A DNA stretch of 37,107 bases from Nitrospirales bacterium (lineage in GTDB: Bacteria; Nitrospirota; Nitrospiria; Nitrospirales; UBA8639). Shown in pieces: positions 1-7,888 of the stretch. Numbering within the stretch: position 1 is the stretch's first letter; each line of letters opens with the position of its first letter. The stretch is from positions 1 to 37,107 of the forward strand of contig JAJEJG010000021.1 in assembly GCA_022828225.1 (NCBI GenBank), read 5' to 3'. Made by a program: the position numbers and the translations under genes. The notes beneath the pieces were generated by a model. That model had not been told where the DNA came from and made no database searches. It was given only the letters and a program-made list of their open reading frames with translations.

Positions 1-1
1 C

Positions 2-139
2 TTAGCGGAGTTTCAGGACGAATTGGAGCAATACTTGCTCTACTACAATGAGGTGCGCCCGCATCAGGCGTTGGAGGGGAAAACCCCGAAACAAATCAAC
101 GAATCTTGTCAACGAATTACTGAACACATACAGGGATGA
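2..139 (+). CDS. Transposase, integrase-core C-terminus (5' end outside window)
   Basis: The window opens inside this gene, in frame from base 2, and 45 codons remain before TGA at 137-139. The translated tail contains YYNEVRPHQALEGKTPKQ, the usual end of the DDE integrase core in IS3/IS481-type transposases, where the YN..RPH.AL..+TP stretch follows the catalytic glutamate. The enzyme would cut and join element ends. Only the last 45 residues are visible, so the family is not settled and it cannot be said whether the full gene is intact. The stop codon lies inside a sequence that recurs as an element end at 22964 and 23199, so the gene probably runs right up to the terminal repeat. Confidence 0.8.
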   Translation, partial: LAEFQDELEQYLLYYNEVRPHQALEGKTPKQINESCQRITEHIQG

Positions 140-140
140 C
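106..140 (+). repeat. Probable right terminus of the transposase-carrying IS
   Basis: These 35 bases cover the last transposase codons. They match 23199-23233 at 30 of 35 positions in the same orientation, and the reverse complement of 120-140 matches 22964-22984 at 20 of 21. A sequence shared between a transposase 3' end and both ends of a separate block is what an IS terminal inverted repeat looks like. The left end of this IS is outside the window. Confidence 0.55.
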
Positions 141-214
141 AAGCTGCCCCTCCGCTTTTGAGACTACTGTCGGCTGCGCCACTGCACTGCCGAAGCTCAT
201 CACAAGTTGTTCGC

Positions 215-379
215 TCACTTCCGATCCGTTGGTAACGACATCACATGGATTCGTGCAACCTTTTGGGATGAATCCGTATGTTTAACCGATACACGGAGAT
301 TCGATAACAACGAAACCAATTTACTCCATGCATCTTCAAATAAAGTTGGTCGGCTACCGCTATATGCATCTATGGCAAA
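215..379 (-). pseudogene. Out-of-frame 3' remainder of the methyltransferase gene
   Basis: Reading the minus strand from 379 to TGA at 217-215 gives 54 uninterrupted codons beginning FAIDAYSGSRPTLFEDAW and ending SLPTDRK. They continue directly from the upstream gene if one base, near position 380, is skipped. In the upstream frame translation instead runs into a TAG after six residues. Codons are ordinary and the reading is open to the end, so this is most simply the original C-terminus displaced by a one-base insertion (real or a sequencing error). Confidence 0.6.
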
Positions 380-965
380 CCAAACAGACGTTCGTATTTA
401 CAGACAGCTTTTTGCACAGGCTGGCCAGTTCTTTCAAGCTACCATCCTTATTGGTTTGAATCAAGACATAACCCAGCGTGAGCACAACGCATGCTGACCG
501 GGAGGAACTAGACATCGCGGTAGCGTACAATTCGTTCTTATCGTGATAACACGAGTAACCGACATTTTCATTGAGCCGCTCCCAAATCATATTCGCGAGT
601 TTCGCCATTTTTGGTGCGCGATCATAACCGTACAGTTCAAGATTGATCGTTGGGTAATTCCTGCGAGCGTAATCCCTCAACACCCAGCTATACAGGCCGG
701 GACCGGCTCCAATATCGATGTGAAGCAGAGTTTGTCTGGAACCCGTATTTGGCAGGATATGACTCATGGCGGTCTTTAACACATTCCGGCATCGATTATA
801 TCGATGATGTTCCTCGTCTCCTTCGACATAATATCTTTGAGCATAGCCTATGCACTGAGCCAATGTCGCATCCTTCGGAACGACATAATGACAATCGTCG
901 CTACCATGCTCTTCCGCGATAGCATCAATCACGTCAACGTATTTGCCTTTGATATTCTGTGTCAT
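360..965 (-). CDS. SAM-dependent methyltransferase-like protein, frameshifted near its C-terminus
   Basis: The 201-residue reading has a class I methyltransferase motif I, LHIDIGAGPG, at about residues 81-90, followed by a second strand with YGYD near 120 that would contact the ribose of S-adenosylmethionine. The substrate cannot be told. The ATG at 965 has AGGAA about nine bases upstream, which supports this start. The frame ends early with CHRCI; a one-base shift near 380 restores another 54 codons (215-379), giving about 255 residues in total, normal for the fold. The gene is AT-rich compared with its neighbours and lies next to a transposase end, so acquisition by transfer is likely. No partner gene is visible. 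Moderate confidence in the fold, none in the substrate. Confidence 0.6.
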   Translation of the reverse strand: MTQNIKGKYVDVIDAIAEEHGSDDCHYVVPKDATLAQCIGYAQRYYVEGDEEHHRYNRCRNVLKTAMSHILPNTGSRQTLLHIDIGAGPGLYSWVLRDYARRNYPTINLELYGYDRAPKMAKLANMIWERLNENVGYSCYHDKNELYATAMSSSSRSACVVLTLGYVLIQTNKDGSLKELASLCKKLSVNTNVCLVCHRCI

Positions 966-1119
966 GACGAAATTCCTGCGCTAGACAAAGCTAAATTCTC
1001 AGAAGAATGGATAATCAGAAAAACAGAAATGGTCATCTCAATCTCATTCTTCAGCATGAAAAATGGCAAAATAGCAATCACTATTATTGATAATTACTCC
1101 CTCTTCCTTAATTAACTCT

Positions 1120-1911
1120 TTACTCTCCCACCCGCACCAACATGCCGCGGTCCTTACACTCGGCGAACGTGTATTGATAGACCCCGATCATGATCAGCAA
1201 ATAAAGGCTGTTCAGACCCATCGCCCACCACAGATGAGACCACGGTACGGCCTGATTCAACAAAACCTCCCGCATACCCTCGAACACGTGCGCGGCCGGG
1301 TTTGCCAGGGCCAACGGTTGCAGCCATCCCGGCAAGACGGACAGCGGATAGAAGACGCAGGAAATCGGCTGGAACAGAAAGACCAACCCCCAGGCGAGGA
1401 CTTCGGCTTGCTGGCCGAAGCGCATGATCACCGACGTAGTCAAAATGCCGATGAGCCAGCCGGCGGCAATCAGGTTCATGACGAACGGGAACAAAGTCAG
1501 TCCCATGATGAAGACGTTATAGGAATAAAAGAACAAGGCGGCGAACGCCATGATGACGGACACCGCGGCGACCTTGAAGATACTCATGGCCATCATCGCC
1601 GCGAGAAATTCTCCGGCGGTAAGCGGACTCGCGAAGAGGTTCATGAGATTTCTCGACCAGATTTCTTCGAGAAAGGAAATGGTGATCCCCTGTTGCGCCC
1701 GAAAAAGAATGTCCCAGAAAATGAGCGCCCCCAGAAAAAAAACAACGGCCCCGTGCAGGCCCTTCCCTTCCTGGGCCAGGTACATGGTAATGAATCCCCA
1801 TACCACCAGGTCCAACATCGGCCAGTAAAAAATCTCCAACAACCGCGGAAAACTCCGCCGGTAAAGAAACAAATGCCTGGAAATCAATGCGGAGATACGG
1901 CCGATGTTCAT
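1120..1911 (-). CDS. ABC-2 type transporter permease
   Basis: A 263-residue inner-membrane protein with about six hydrophobic segments, the size and pattern of ABC-2 family permeases, which form the channel of exporters for polysaccharides, lipids, drugs or, in some cases, cytochrome-related cargo. The N-terminus is short and cytoplasmic (MNIGRISALISRHLFLYRRS), typical for this group. A conserved-looking loop, NPAAHVFEGMREVL, lies before the last segment. The gene follows the ATPase gene by 23 bases on the same strand and surely forms a transporter with it. The ATG at 1911 has AGGA about 11 bases upstream. The substrate cannot be read from sequence; being last in a run with a cytochrome c and cofactor genes may be coincidental. 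Confidence 0.85.
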   Translation of the reverse strand: MNIGRISALISRHLFLYRRSFPRLLEIFYWPMLDLVVWGFITMYLAQEGKGLHGAVVFFLGALIFWDILFRAQQGITISFLEEIWSRNLMNLFASPLTAGEFLAAMMAMSIFKVAAVSVIMAFAALFFYSYNVFIMGLTLFPFVMNLIAAGWLIGILTTSVIMRFGQQAEVLAWGLVFLFQPISCVFYPLSVLPGWLQPLALANPAAHVFEGMREVLLNQAVPWSHLWWAMGLNSLYLLIMIGVYQYTFAECKDRGMLVRVGE

Positions 1912-1934
1912 AGGGCAATTATCCTGGGTAGTCC

Positions 1935-2672
1935 TTAATGCTCACGGGCGATTTTGAGGAAGACCTGTTCGAGGTCGGCTTCGCCGTATTGGGCTACAAC
2001 GTCCTGGGCTGTACCTTCGGCGATGATCTTTCCTCGTTGAAGGAACACGATCCGGTCGGACATTTCCTCTATCTCCCGCATGTTGTGCGAGGTGTACAAC
2101 ATGCTCAGGCCGGAGGTCGCCCGGTATTCCTTCAAAAACCCCTTCACCTTGTGAGCGATGTCCGGGTCCAGGCTAGCCGTGGGTTCGTCCAGAAACAGGA
2201 TCTTCGGTTCGGTCAGGACCGCCTTGGCCAACGTCAGCCGTGTCATCTGTCCGGACGACAATTTGCGAGCAATTTTATGGCGCATGTCTTCCATTTCGAG
2301 TTCTTTGATCACATCGTCGATCCGCCTGTCGATGCTTGATACCCCGTACAATCGGCCGATGACCCGGAGATTTTCTTCGACGGTCAAGGCGTACGGCATC
2401 GAGATGTAGGTCGAGGAAAAATTGACCTGCCGGAGAATCTCTTCCCGATGATGGAGGAGATCGAGCCCCAACATTTCGATGGTTCCATGCGTGGGGGTAA
2501 TCACTCCCAGGAGCATTTGAAACGTCGTGGTTTTCCCCGCGCCGTTGGGCCCAAGCAGGCCGACGGTTTCTCCTGGTTGGATCTCGAACGACACGTGATC
2601 CACCGCGGTGAAATCACCGAACTTTTTCGTCAGATTGTGAACGCGAACGATCGGAGCCGACATCAGTGCCAT
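1935..2672 (-). CDS. ABC transporter ATP-binding protein
   Basis: A 245-residue ABC ATPase that would power the permease encoded just downstream. Walker A is GPNGAGKTT (about residues 40-48), the signature is LSSGQM (serine in place of the first glycine of LSGGQ), and Walker B is ILFLDEPTASLDPD. The switch histidine is present in YTSHNMREIEEM. The signature variant is tolerated in exporters of the DrrA/NatA type. It starts about ten bases after the cytochrome c stop; ATG at 2672 and ATG at 2663 are both possible, neither with a strong ribosome binding site, so translational coupling is likely. Substrate unknown. Confidence 0.9.
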   Translation of the reverse strand: MALMSAPIVRVHNLTKKFGDFTAVDHVSFEIQPGETVGLLGPNGAGKTTTFQMLLGVITPTHGTIEMLGLDLLHHREEILRQVNFSSTYISMPYALTVEENLRVIGRLYGVSSIDRRIDDVIKELEMEDMRHKIARKLSSGQMTRLTLAKAVLTEPKILFLDEPTASLDPDIAHKVKGFLKEYRATSGLSMLYTSHNMREIEEMSDRIVFLQRGKIIAEGTAQDVVAQYGEADLEQVFLKIAREH

Positions 2673-2682
2673 CTATACGAGG

Positions 2683-3384
2683 TTAAAATAAGAAACCTCC
2701 GATTTTGTCCGGGAGATGACAGACTTCACATTCCTTGCTGAGCACCTTGCCTTCGTAGGAAGTCTTATTGTCGTGGCACCGCACACAATCAGCCAGGGCA
2801 GATTTCCATAACGCCGAACCCTCCGGATGGTCGGGATGGTACGGCTGCATATCCAACTTTACGTGACCGCGCGGGAGCACGATGGGATACCCCTTGACGG
2901 GTTTGCCGTGTACCACGCGCGCGTGACAGGTCGTGCACCCCTCCCCCTGCCCGCGTTTCTCGAAGGCATCCATGTGTTTCCGATGACTCATGATCAATCC
3001 GACGTCCTTGACGGGCTTCGGCAAATCTCTCGTGGACACTTCCGATACCCTGAGGATTGCGCGATGGCAACCCAAACAGACCTTTGAATCAATGTGCGCT
3101 TGCAGGTCATGGGGTTCGGTCGGCGTGCCGAACCACGTAATCGTCACGTCTTTCAGGCCGGCATACACTTTATCTTCGAGAAACCCTTGAAGGCCAGGTC
3201 GCACGTGGCACGCCACGCAGGTCACGTCCTTATGAGACGACGTTTTCCAACTGTCCACCGAAGGACGAATCGTGTGGCAGGACGCGCAGAACTCGGGATG
3301 GTTGGTAACGGGAATGGCCGCCGTCCCGGCTAAGCCAAGGACCACGACAGCGACCAGGAGGACGATGACGGTCCTTTGGTTCAT
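2683..3384 (-). CDS. Membrane-anchored multiheme cytochrome c, NapC/NirT-like, six heme motifs
   Basis: The 233-residue protein starts with an uncleaved signal anchor (residues 5-24) and places its bulk in the periplasm. Six CXXCH heme-binding motifs begin at about C33, C56, C103, C150, C200 and C219. The first part, NHPEFCASCHTIRP followed by a second motif 23 residues on, resembles NapC/NirT/NrfH quinol dehydrogenases, which normally have four hemes. Such proteins pass electrons from quinol to periplasmic reductases. Four extra histidines in MSHRKHMD, RGH and YHPDH could be distal ligands. It is separated from mobB by a single base (TGA C ATG), so the two are translationally coupled. The redox partner is not in view. 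Confidence 0.85.
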   Translation of the reverse strand: MNQRTVIVLLVAVVVLGLAGTAAIPVTNHPEFCASCHTIRPSVDSWKTSSHKDVTCVACHVRPGLQGFLEDKVYAGLKDVTITWFGTPTEPHDLQAHIDSKVCLGCHRAILRVSEVSTRDLPKPVKDVGLIMSHRKHMDAFEKRGQGEGCTTCHARVVHGKPVKGYPIVLPRGHVKLDMQPYHPDHPEGSALWKSALADCVRCHDNKTSYEGKVLSKECEVCHLPDKIGGFLF

Positions 3385-3385
3385 G

Positions 3386-3889
3386 TCAGGAGGAAGGCGG
3401 CTTGGGGTAATGCTGAATAATCACCTTGGCCAGTTCCGCGATATCATCACGGTCGATGCACGGCACCGACGCTTCGATGGGTTTCATCGAGACGATGGCC
3501 AATAACCCGTCGACGGCGACGTTCACTTCTTCCAGTTGTTCGCGGACGACGGCAATTTTGGGATAGCCCTCGCTTTTCCAGCCCTCCGCAATGATGAGAT
3601 CCGTTTGGCTGTCGAGAAACCGGTCGCGGACTTCTTCGACTTTCATTTCTTCGGCGACGTCGGCAAACATGGCGAGGCTTCCCTTGGAGATCACGATGAC
3701 GGCATGTGCCCCGGCCTGTTTATGCCGCCAACTGTCCTTCCCTTCCGTGTCCAACTCGAACCCGTGTCCCGCGTGCTTGACGGTGGCGACCCGGTACCCC
3801 GCGCGGGTGAGTTCGGGAATGACCCGCTCGATCAACGTGGTTTTGCCGCTATTGGAACGGCCGACAAAAGATAGGATAGGTGGCGCCAT
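3386..3889 (-). CDS. mobB: Molybdopterin-guanine dinucleotide biosynthesis protein B
   Basis: This 167-residue P-loop GTPase is the accessory protein of MobA, which attaches GMP to molybdenum cofactor. The P-loop GRSNSGKTTL (residues 10-19) and the following ATVKHAGHGFELDTEGKDS stretch are diagnostic: the histidine and the DTEGKDS loop are strongly conserved in MobB. The ILIAEG-type strand appears as DLIIAEGWKS. Length is normal. It begins three bases after the moeA stop and overlaps the operon with the cytochrome gene downstream. No mobA is visible in the window, so it is presumably elsewhere. Confidence 0.92.
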   Translation of the reverse strand: MAPPILSFVGRSNSGKTTLIERVIPELTRAGYRVATVKHAGHGFELDTEGKDSWRHKQAGAHAVIVISKGSLAMFADVAEEMKVEEVRDRFLDSQTDLIIAEGWKSEGYPKIAVVREQLEEVNVAVDGLLAIVSMKPIEASVPCIDRDDIAELAKVIIQHYPKPPSS

Positions 3890-3892
3890 GGG

Positions 3893-5119
3893 TTAAAAAT
3901 TCTTACTGAGTACTTGCACTCGAACGGTATCGCCGGGATTGATCTTTTCCACTTCTTCCGGAATGTCGATCAATCCGTTGGCCTTCACCATGGAAGTCAA
4001 AATTCCCGAGCCTTGCGGCCCGGTGGTGCGAACGGTGAGTTTTCCGTTCTTTTGTTCCAGGATCCCTCGAAGAAAATGCCGGCGATCAGGATGCTTGGAA
4101 AACTTTTCCTGAAACTCGGCCTCGACCACCGGACGCTCCAGGTGCCGGCAGCCGCCCATCTTCATGACCGCCAACCGGACCAACTGTTCAAACGTCACCA
4201 TGGACGACACGGGATTCCCCGGCAACCCGAACGCCAATTTGCCCTGGATCTTGCCGAAGGCCAGGGGTTGCCCGGGTCGAATCGCCAGCTTCCAGAAATG
4301 CATGTCGGCGCCGAGTTCCGCGAACACGACCTTGGTGAAGTCATAGTCGCCCATGGACACGCCGCCCGAAAGAACCAGGATGTCACACCCCAATCCCTGC
4401 GAGATCTTTTCCTTGAGGGATTCTGGCGTATCCTTGGCAATGCCCAGCAGAAGCGGGATACCACCCGCCTCTTGCACCGCGGCCGCGATACCGTAACTGT
4501 TGGAATTGACGATTTTATTCTCGTCGAATTTCTCATCGAGATCCGCGAGTTCGTCACCCGTCGACAGGATGGCAACCCGGGGACGTTGATGCACCAGCAC
4601 GAACGATTTCGCCAGGATCGCGAGCATGCCGATTTCCGCCGGGCGCAGTTGCGTGCCCTTGGGAATGATGCAGTCCCCTTCCTTGACGTCCTCGCCCTTC
4701 GGCCGGATGTTGGCCCCCTGAGGTTCCGCCTGGAAAATCCTGACGCTGGTGTCGGACGGTTCCGTGAACTCGACCCGCACTACGGTATCGGCTCCGTCCG
4801 GAACCGGCGCGCCGGTCATGATGCGGATGGCTTCGCCGGGCCCCACGGACTTCATGGCGACCTGGCCGGCCGGTACGTCCTCGACGATGGTCAGTTCCGC
4901 GGGCTTGGTGATTTCATGCTCTTTCTTGATGTCTTCCCAGCGGACGGCAAACCCGTCCATGGCCGAATTGTTCCACGGAGGATTGTCCCGCGGCGCCACG
5001 ATGTCTTCGCCCAACACCCGCCCCAGGGCGTCCACCAATCCGACTTTCTCGCACCCCAAGGTCGTCGCGGCGTCCAGCACGATTTGTTGTGCCTGCGTGA
5101 GAGGAGTTAACCCGTCCAT
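3893..5119 (-). CDS. moeA: Molybdopterin molybdenumtransferase
   Basis: MoeA inserts molybdate into adenylylated molybdopterin, the last step in forming molybdenum cofactor. The 408-residue length is normal. Visible family marks are PPWNNSAMDGFAV near residue 45, GEAIRIMTGAPVPDGADTVV near 95, the MoCF-domain loop LSGGVSMGDYDF near 250, and GLPGNPVSS near 295. The C-terminal beta-barrel domain IV is present. Start ATG at 5119 is six bases after the mrp stop. It sits between an Mrp-type ATPase and mobB, so molybdenum cofactor assembly is the theme of this operon. Confidence 0.95.
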   Translation of the reverse strand: MDGLTPLTQAQQIVLDAATTLGCEKVGLVDALGRVLGEDIVAPRDNPPWNNSAMDGFAVRWEDIKKEHEITKPAELTIVEDVPAGQVAMKSVGPGEAIRIMTGAPVPDGADTVVRVEFTEPSDTSVRIFQAEPQGANIRPKGEDVKEGDCIIPKGTQLRPAEIGMLAILAKSFVLVHQRPRVAILSTGDELADLDEKFDENKIVNSNSYGIAAAVQEAGGIPLLLGIAKDTPESLKEKISQGLGCDILVLSGGVSMGDYDFTKVVFAELGADMHFWKLAIRPGQPLAFGKIQGKLAFGLPGNPVSSMVTFEQLVRLAVMKMGGCRHLERPVVEAEFQEKFSKHPDRRHFLRGILEQKNGKLTVRTTGPQGSGILTSMVKANGLIDIPEEVEKINPGDTVRVQVLSKNF

Positions 5120-5125
5120 ACGTCT

Positions 5126-6085
5126 CTACTTTTTCTTGAAGGGACTCTTGGAGGCGACTTGCACCAACGACCCTTTTTTCTTGCAAAAATCATCGACCTT
5201 GTTGGCAATGCTGTGATACGCGTCGGCCGTCGGCAAATCGGAATGGAACAGGGCATAGGGTTCGCCGTAATCGCTTTGCCGCACCACTTCGGGATCGAGC
5301 GGGATCCTGCCCAAGAAGGGCACGTTCATGTCATGGGCGGACGCTTCCCCGCCCCCCAGTCGAAAGACTTCGATGTGCTGGTGGCAATGCGGACAATCCA
5401 AGCCGCTCATGTTCTCCACGATGCCGATGATCGGCAATTCGCTGTCCCTGGCAAAGGTCACGGACTTCCGGGCGTCGAGCAACGCCACTTCTTGCGGTGT
5501 CGAAATAATCACGCACCCGGTCACCTCCCCGATCAGGTCGATCGTCGTGACCGACTCGTTCCCCGTTCCCGGCGGCAAGTCCACGATGAGAAAATTCAAA
5601 TCCTGCCATTCGACGCCGCCGAGTAATTGATTGATGAATTCGAATTTATAGGCGTCGCGCCAGATAATCGGGTCGTCGGAATTTTGGAGCAGGAACGACA
5701 TCGAGGCGATCTTCATGTTGTAGGCCTGATGAGGAATGATGCCGCCGCCCGTGCTGATCTTGAGGCGCTCACCTTCGGCGCCCACCATTTTCGGAATATT
5801 GGGGCCGTGAATATCCATGTCGCAGATCCCCACTTCATAGCCCTTCAGCGCCAGGCTGACGGCCAGGTTCGTGGAAACGGTGCTTTTCCCGACTCCGCCC
5901 TTGTTGCTCATGACGAGAATCTTGTAGTCGATCCGCTCCATGCGTTTGGCCACCAACCACCGGCTATGGCCTTCCTTGTCTTTCTGACACGTTTCATTCT
6001 CGTCACAAATCGCACATGCCCACATGTACGTACAGGCATCGTCTTGTGAAGAAGCAGGTTGAAACATTTTCAATTCAGCACTCAT
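5126..6085 (-). CDS. Mrp/NBP35-type P-loop iron-sulfur carrier ATPase
   Basis: About 319 residues of the Mrp/NBP35 (ApbC) family, dimeric ATPases that hold a labile 4Fe-4S cluster and hand it to client proteins. The deviant Walker A is SNKGGVGKST. The family cluster site CPHC occurs in MSGLDCPHCHQH. An N-terminal cysteine set (C..C.ICDENETC) resembles the extra ferredoxin-like motif of NBP35 proteins. The true start is ATG at 6085, preceded by TTGGAGG five bases upstream; a longer reading from a TTG at 6097 would destroy that site. Its place before moeA, mobB and a cytochrome suggests it serves iron-sulfur molybdoenzymes, which is inference. Confidence 0.9.
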   Translation of the reverse strand: MSAELKMFQPASSQDDACTYMWACAICDENETCQKDKEGHSRWLVAKRMERIDYKILVMSNKGGVGKSTVSTNLAVSLALKGYEVGICDMDIHGPNIPKMVGAEGERLKISTGGGIIPHQAYNMKIASMSFLLQNSDDPIIWRDAYKFEFINQLLGGVEWQDLNFLIVDLPPGTGNESVTTIDLIGEVTGCVIISTPQEVALLDARKSVTFARDSELPIIGIVENMSGLDCPHCHQHIEVFRLGGGEASAHDMNVPFLGRIPLDPEVVRQSDYGEPYALFHSDLPTADAYHSIANKVDDFCKKKGSLVQVASKSPFKKK

Positions 6086-6375
6086 GAATGCCTCCAAGTC
6101 TTGCTGCTATTATCAACGAAAAAATCCACGATCAAGCTATTATTCCCGCAGCCGCCTTCATCAGACAGCCACCACGGCCGATTCCCCTCCTTTGTAAGGA
6201 CGGGAACTTTTTCCGAAGAGGGAAAAGTTGGGAGGTAGAACCTAAGCCAACGCGGGTAGGCCCCGTGTGCTTGTTGTTGCCTGTACACCCTAAACATTCG
6301 ACTCTACCCCACCTGACCTCCCCTTACAAAGGGGAGGAAAAAATGCCGACCTCTCACGCCGACGCCTTCCTCAGT
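6086..6375. other. Intergenic stretch between mrp and moaB
   Basis: About 290 bases without a credible gene. The centre is taken up by the paired inverted repeat element at 6183-6340. The promoter of the mrp-moeA-mobB run should lie in 6090-6180, where the sequence is AT-rich (TATTATCAACGAAAAAATCC), but no single -35/-10 pair stands out. Confidence 0.5.
6183..6340. repeat. Paired inverted repeat element, CCTTTGTAAGG family, copy 1
   Basis: A left unit TCCCCTCCTTTGTAAGGA followed by GGGAGGTAGAA, then about 85 bases of spacer, then the right unit in opposite orientation: TCTACCCCACC... CTCCCCTTACAAAGGGGAGG. The same two-unit arrangement recurs at 23056-23172 and 30229-30346. It resembles the BIME/REP class of bacterial intergenic repeats. 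Each unit can form a hairpin of its own and the two can pair with each other. Confidence 0.75.
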
Positions 6376-6864
6376 TTATTCTTTCTTATTGGAGGACGCG
6401 CCCGATATCTTCCCAACGGTGTGGTCGAGAATCGGGAGCAGCGTCGCCAAATTTTCGATCACACCCTTCGGACTCCCCGGAAGGTTGACCACCATGGTCT
6501 TTCCTCGAATCCCGGCCGTTCCCCTGGACAGCATGGCCGTCCTCATTTTTTTCAGGCTCTCCGCCCGCATGGCTTCCCCGATACCGGGGATTTCTTTCTC
6601 AATGACGTCTCGCGTGGCTTCCGGGGCCCAATCCGTGGGCCGCACTCCGGTCCCGCCTACTGTGAAAATTACCCGGAGCCCCTCTTTCTCGCAACAACTC
6701 AACAAATGCTTGCGAATCATCTCCCGGTCATCATGTATAACTTCATACCCGACAAGACGGAGGTCGTGGTTTTCCAGATATCGACAAAGACTTTCCTTTC
6801 CCCGATCGTCCGCTTCTCCGGCACAGATCTTACTGCTGATGACCAAAACCGCAACGTCAATCAT
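6376..6864 (-). CDS. Molybdopterin adenylyltransferase-like protein, MoaB/Mog family
   Basis: A 162-residue protein of the MoCF-binding family that adenylates molybdopterin before MoeA inserts the metal. The motif TVGGTGVRPTDWAPEAT (about residues 69-85) is the nucleotide and pterin loop, followed by the MRAESL helix, and NLPGSPKGVIENL is the second binding loop. The order IPGIGEAMR..S.. is as in MoaB/Mog. Length fits a single-domain member. The start ATG at 6864 lies 11 bases after the tatC stop, so it is probably the third gene of an htrA-tatC-moaB unit. MoaB and Mog cannot be separated confidently by eye. Confidence 0.9.
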   Translation of the reverse strand: MIDVAVLVISSKICAGEADDRGKESLCRYLENHDLRLVGYEVIHDDREMIRKHLLSCCEKEGLRVIFTVGGTGVRPTDWAPEATRDVIEKEIPGIGEAMRAESLKKMRTAMLSRGTAGIRGKTMVVNLPGSPKGVIENLATLLPILDHTVGKISGASSNKKE

Positions 6865-6875
6865 GTGACCGGACG

Positions 6876-7868
6876 TCAGGGCACACCCACGTAGTCGTCA
6901 TCGTGACCGCCGGTGGCCGCTTGAGGTTGCAACGCGCCGGCGCCCTTTGACGCAGGATTGGCGGCAGCAGCAGTCTCTTCCTCTTCGGTGGCTTCCGGTT
7001 TCTTCTTGAAAAACCCGGCGCTGATAATGCCGACCTCATAGAAAAAGTACATCGGCAGGGCCATGAGGCATTGATTGAACGGATCGGGCGTCGGCGTTAA
7101 AAGGGCGGCAAAAAGAAATGCCCCCAAGAATGCCCATTTCCGGTACTTTTTCAGAAACGGCGCGTCCACCCATCCCAATTTGGCCATGAGCGTCAGCGCC
7201 AGCGGAACTTCAAAGATCAGTCCGAACACCACCAGGAACCACAGCGCAAACCCCACGTAGCTGGCAATGGAGATTTGCGGGATGAACCCCGCCTTGACGC
7301 CGTAGGAAATCAGAAAGTTCAAGGCAAACGGCAGGACGAAGAAGAAACAGAACCCCAACCCCAAATAAAACGCCACGGCGCTGATTGCGACAAACGGAGC
7401 CACGAACCGGCGTTCCTGCACGTGCAGACCGGGGACCACAAACGCCCAGATTTCCCAGAGGATGTACGGCGTGGCGAGCACCAGGGCGAACAGGGCCGCC
7501 ACCTTGAGGTTTTGCCACAACGCTTCAGCCGGCGACAAAAAGATAAAGGGAATTTTCGGCAGGTCGGTCGGCACCCATTCCAGGTTTCCGGGTACGAACA
7601 TGTTCTGCAATGGGATACGCAGCCACTGCACCAGGGTATCGGCGTAGAAGAACGTCCCGACGAAAAACAAGGCCACGATCACGACGACTTTGGTCAGCCT
7701 TGCCTGAAATTCAAACAAGTGCTGCATGACCGGCATCTTCTTATCCTCAAGAGGATTAAAGACCTTGTCCTGCAGCCACTTGGTAATTTTCGATTGTTCC
7801 GCCATAACCCAGTACGACTCTTCGCGTTTGCCCGGAGCCCCTTCAATGGCGATCGGAATCCGTGCCAC
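6876..7868 (-). CDS. tatC: Sec-independent protein translocase TatC (first copy)
   Basis: TatC is the receptor of the twin-arginine translocase for folded, cofactor-loaded proteins. This 330-residue version keeps the conserved PVMQHLFEFQARL amphipathic start, the periplasmic LSPAEALWQNLK stretch with its glutamate, VVPGL, FGLIFEVPLALTL, and TPTPDPFNQCLMALPMYFFYE near the end, with six membrane segments. The C-terminus is an acidic, alanine-rich tail of about 45 residues, unlikely to be folded. Translation probably starts at GTG 7868; an ATG at 7805 (MAEQSK) is an alternative and neither has a clear ribosome binding site. It follows htrA by 20 bases. A second tatC lies at 13607-14452. No tatA or tatB is in the window. 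Confidence 0.92.
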   Translation of the reverse strand: MARIPIAIEGAPGKREESYWVMAEQSKITKWLQDKVFNPLEDKKMPVMQHLFEFQARLTKVVVIVALFFVGTFFYADTLVQWLRIPLQNMFVPGNLEWVPTDLPKIPFIFLSPAEALWQNLKVAALFALVLATPYILWEIWAFVVPGLHVQERRFVAPFVAISAVAFYLGLGFCFFFVLPFALNFLISYGVKAGFIPQISIASYVGFALWFLVVFGLIFEVPLALTLMAKLGWVDAPFLKKYRKWAFLGAFLFAALLTPTPDPFNQCLMALPMYFFYEVGIISAGFFKKKPEATEEEETAAAANPASKGAGALQPQAATGGHDDDYVGVP

Positions 7869-7888
7869 ACCGAGGCAGGCTCAACGAC

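Noticed and set aside
1087-1938. Plus-strand open frame opposite the ABC permease
   Set aside because: Composition is typical of an antisense shadow; the minus strand gives a clear membrane protein.
3914-5110. Long plus-strand open frame of about 400 codons opposite moeA
   Set aside because: It mirrors moeA codons, has no family-like motifs and is histidine/arginine-rich in the way antisense shadows are.
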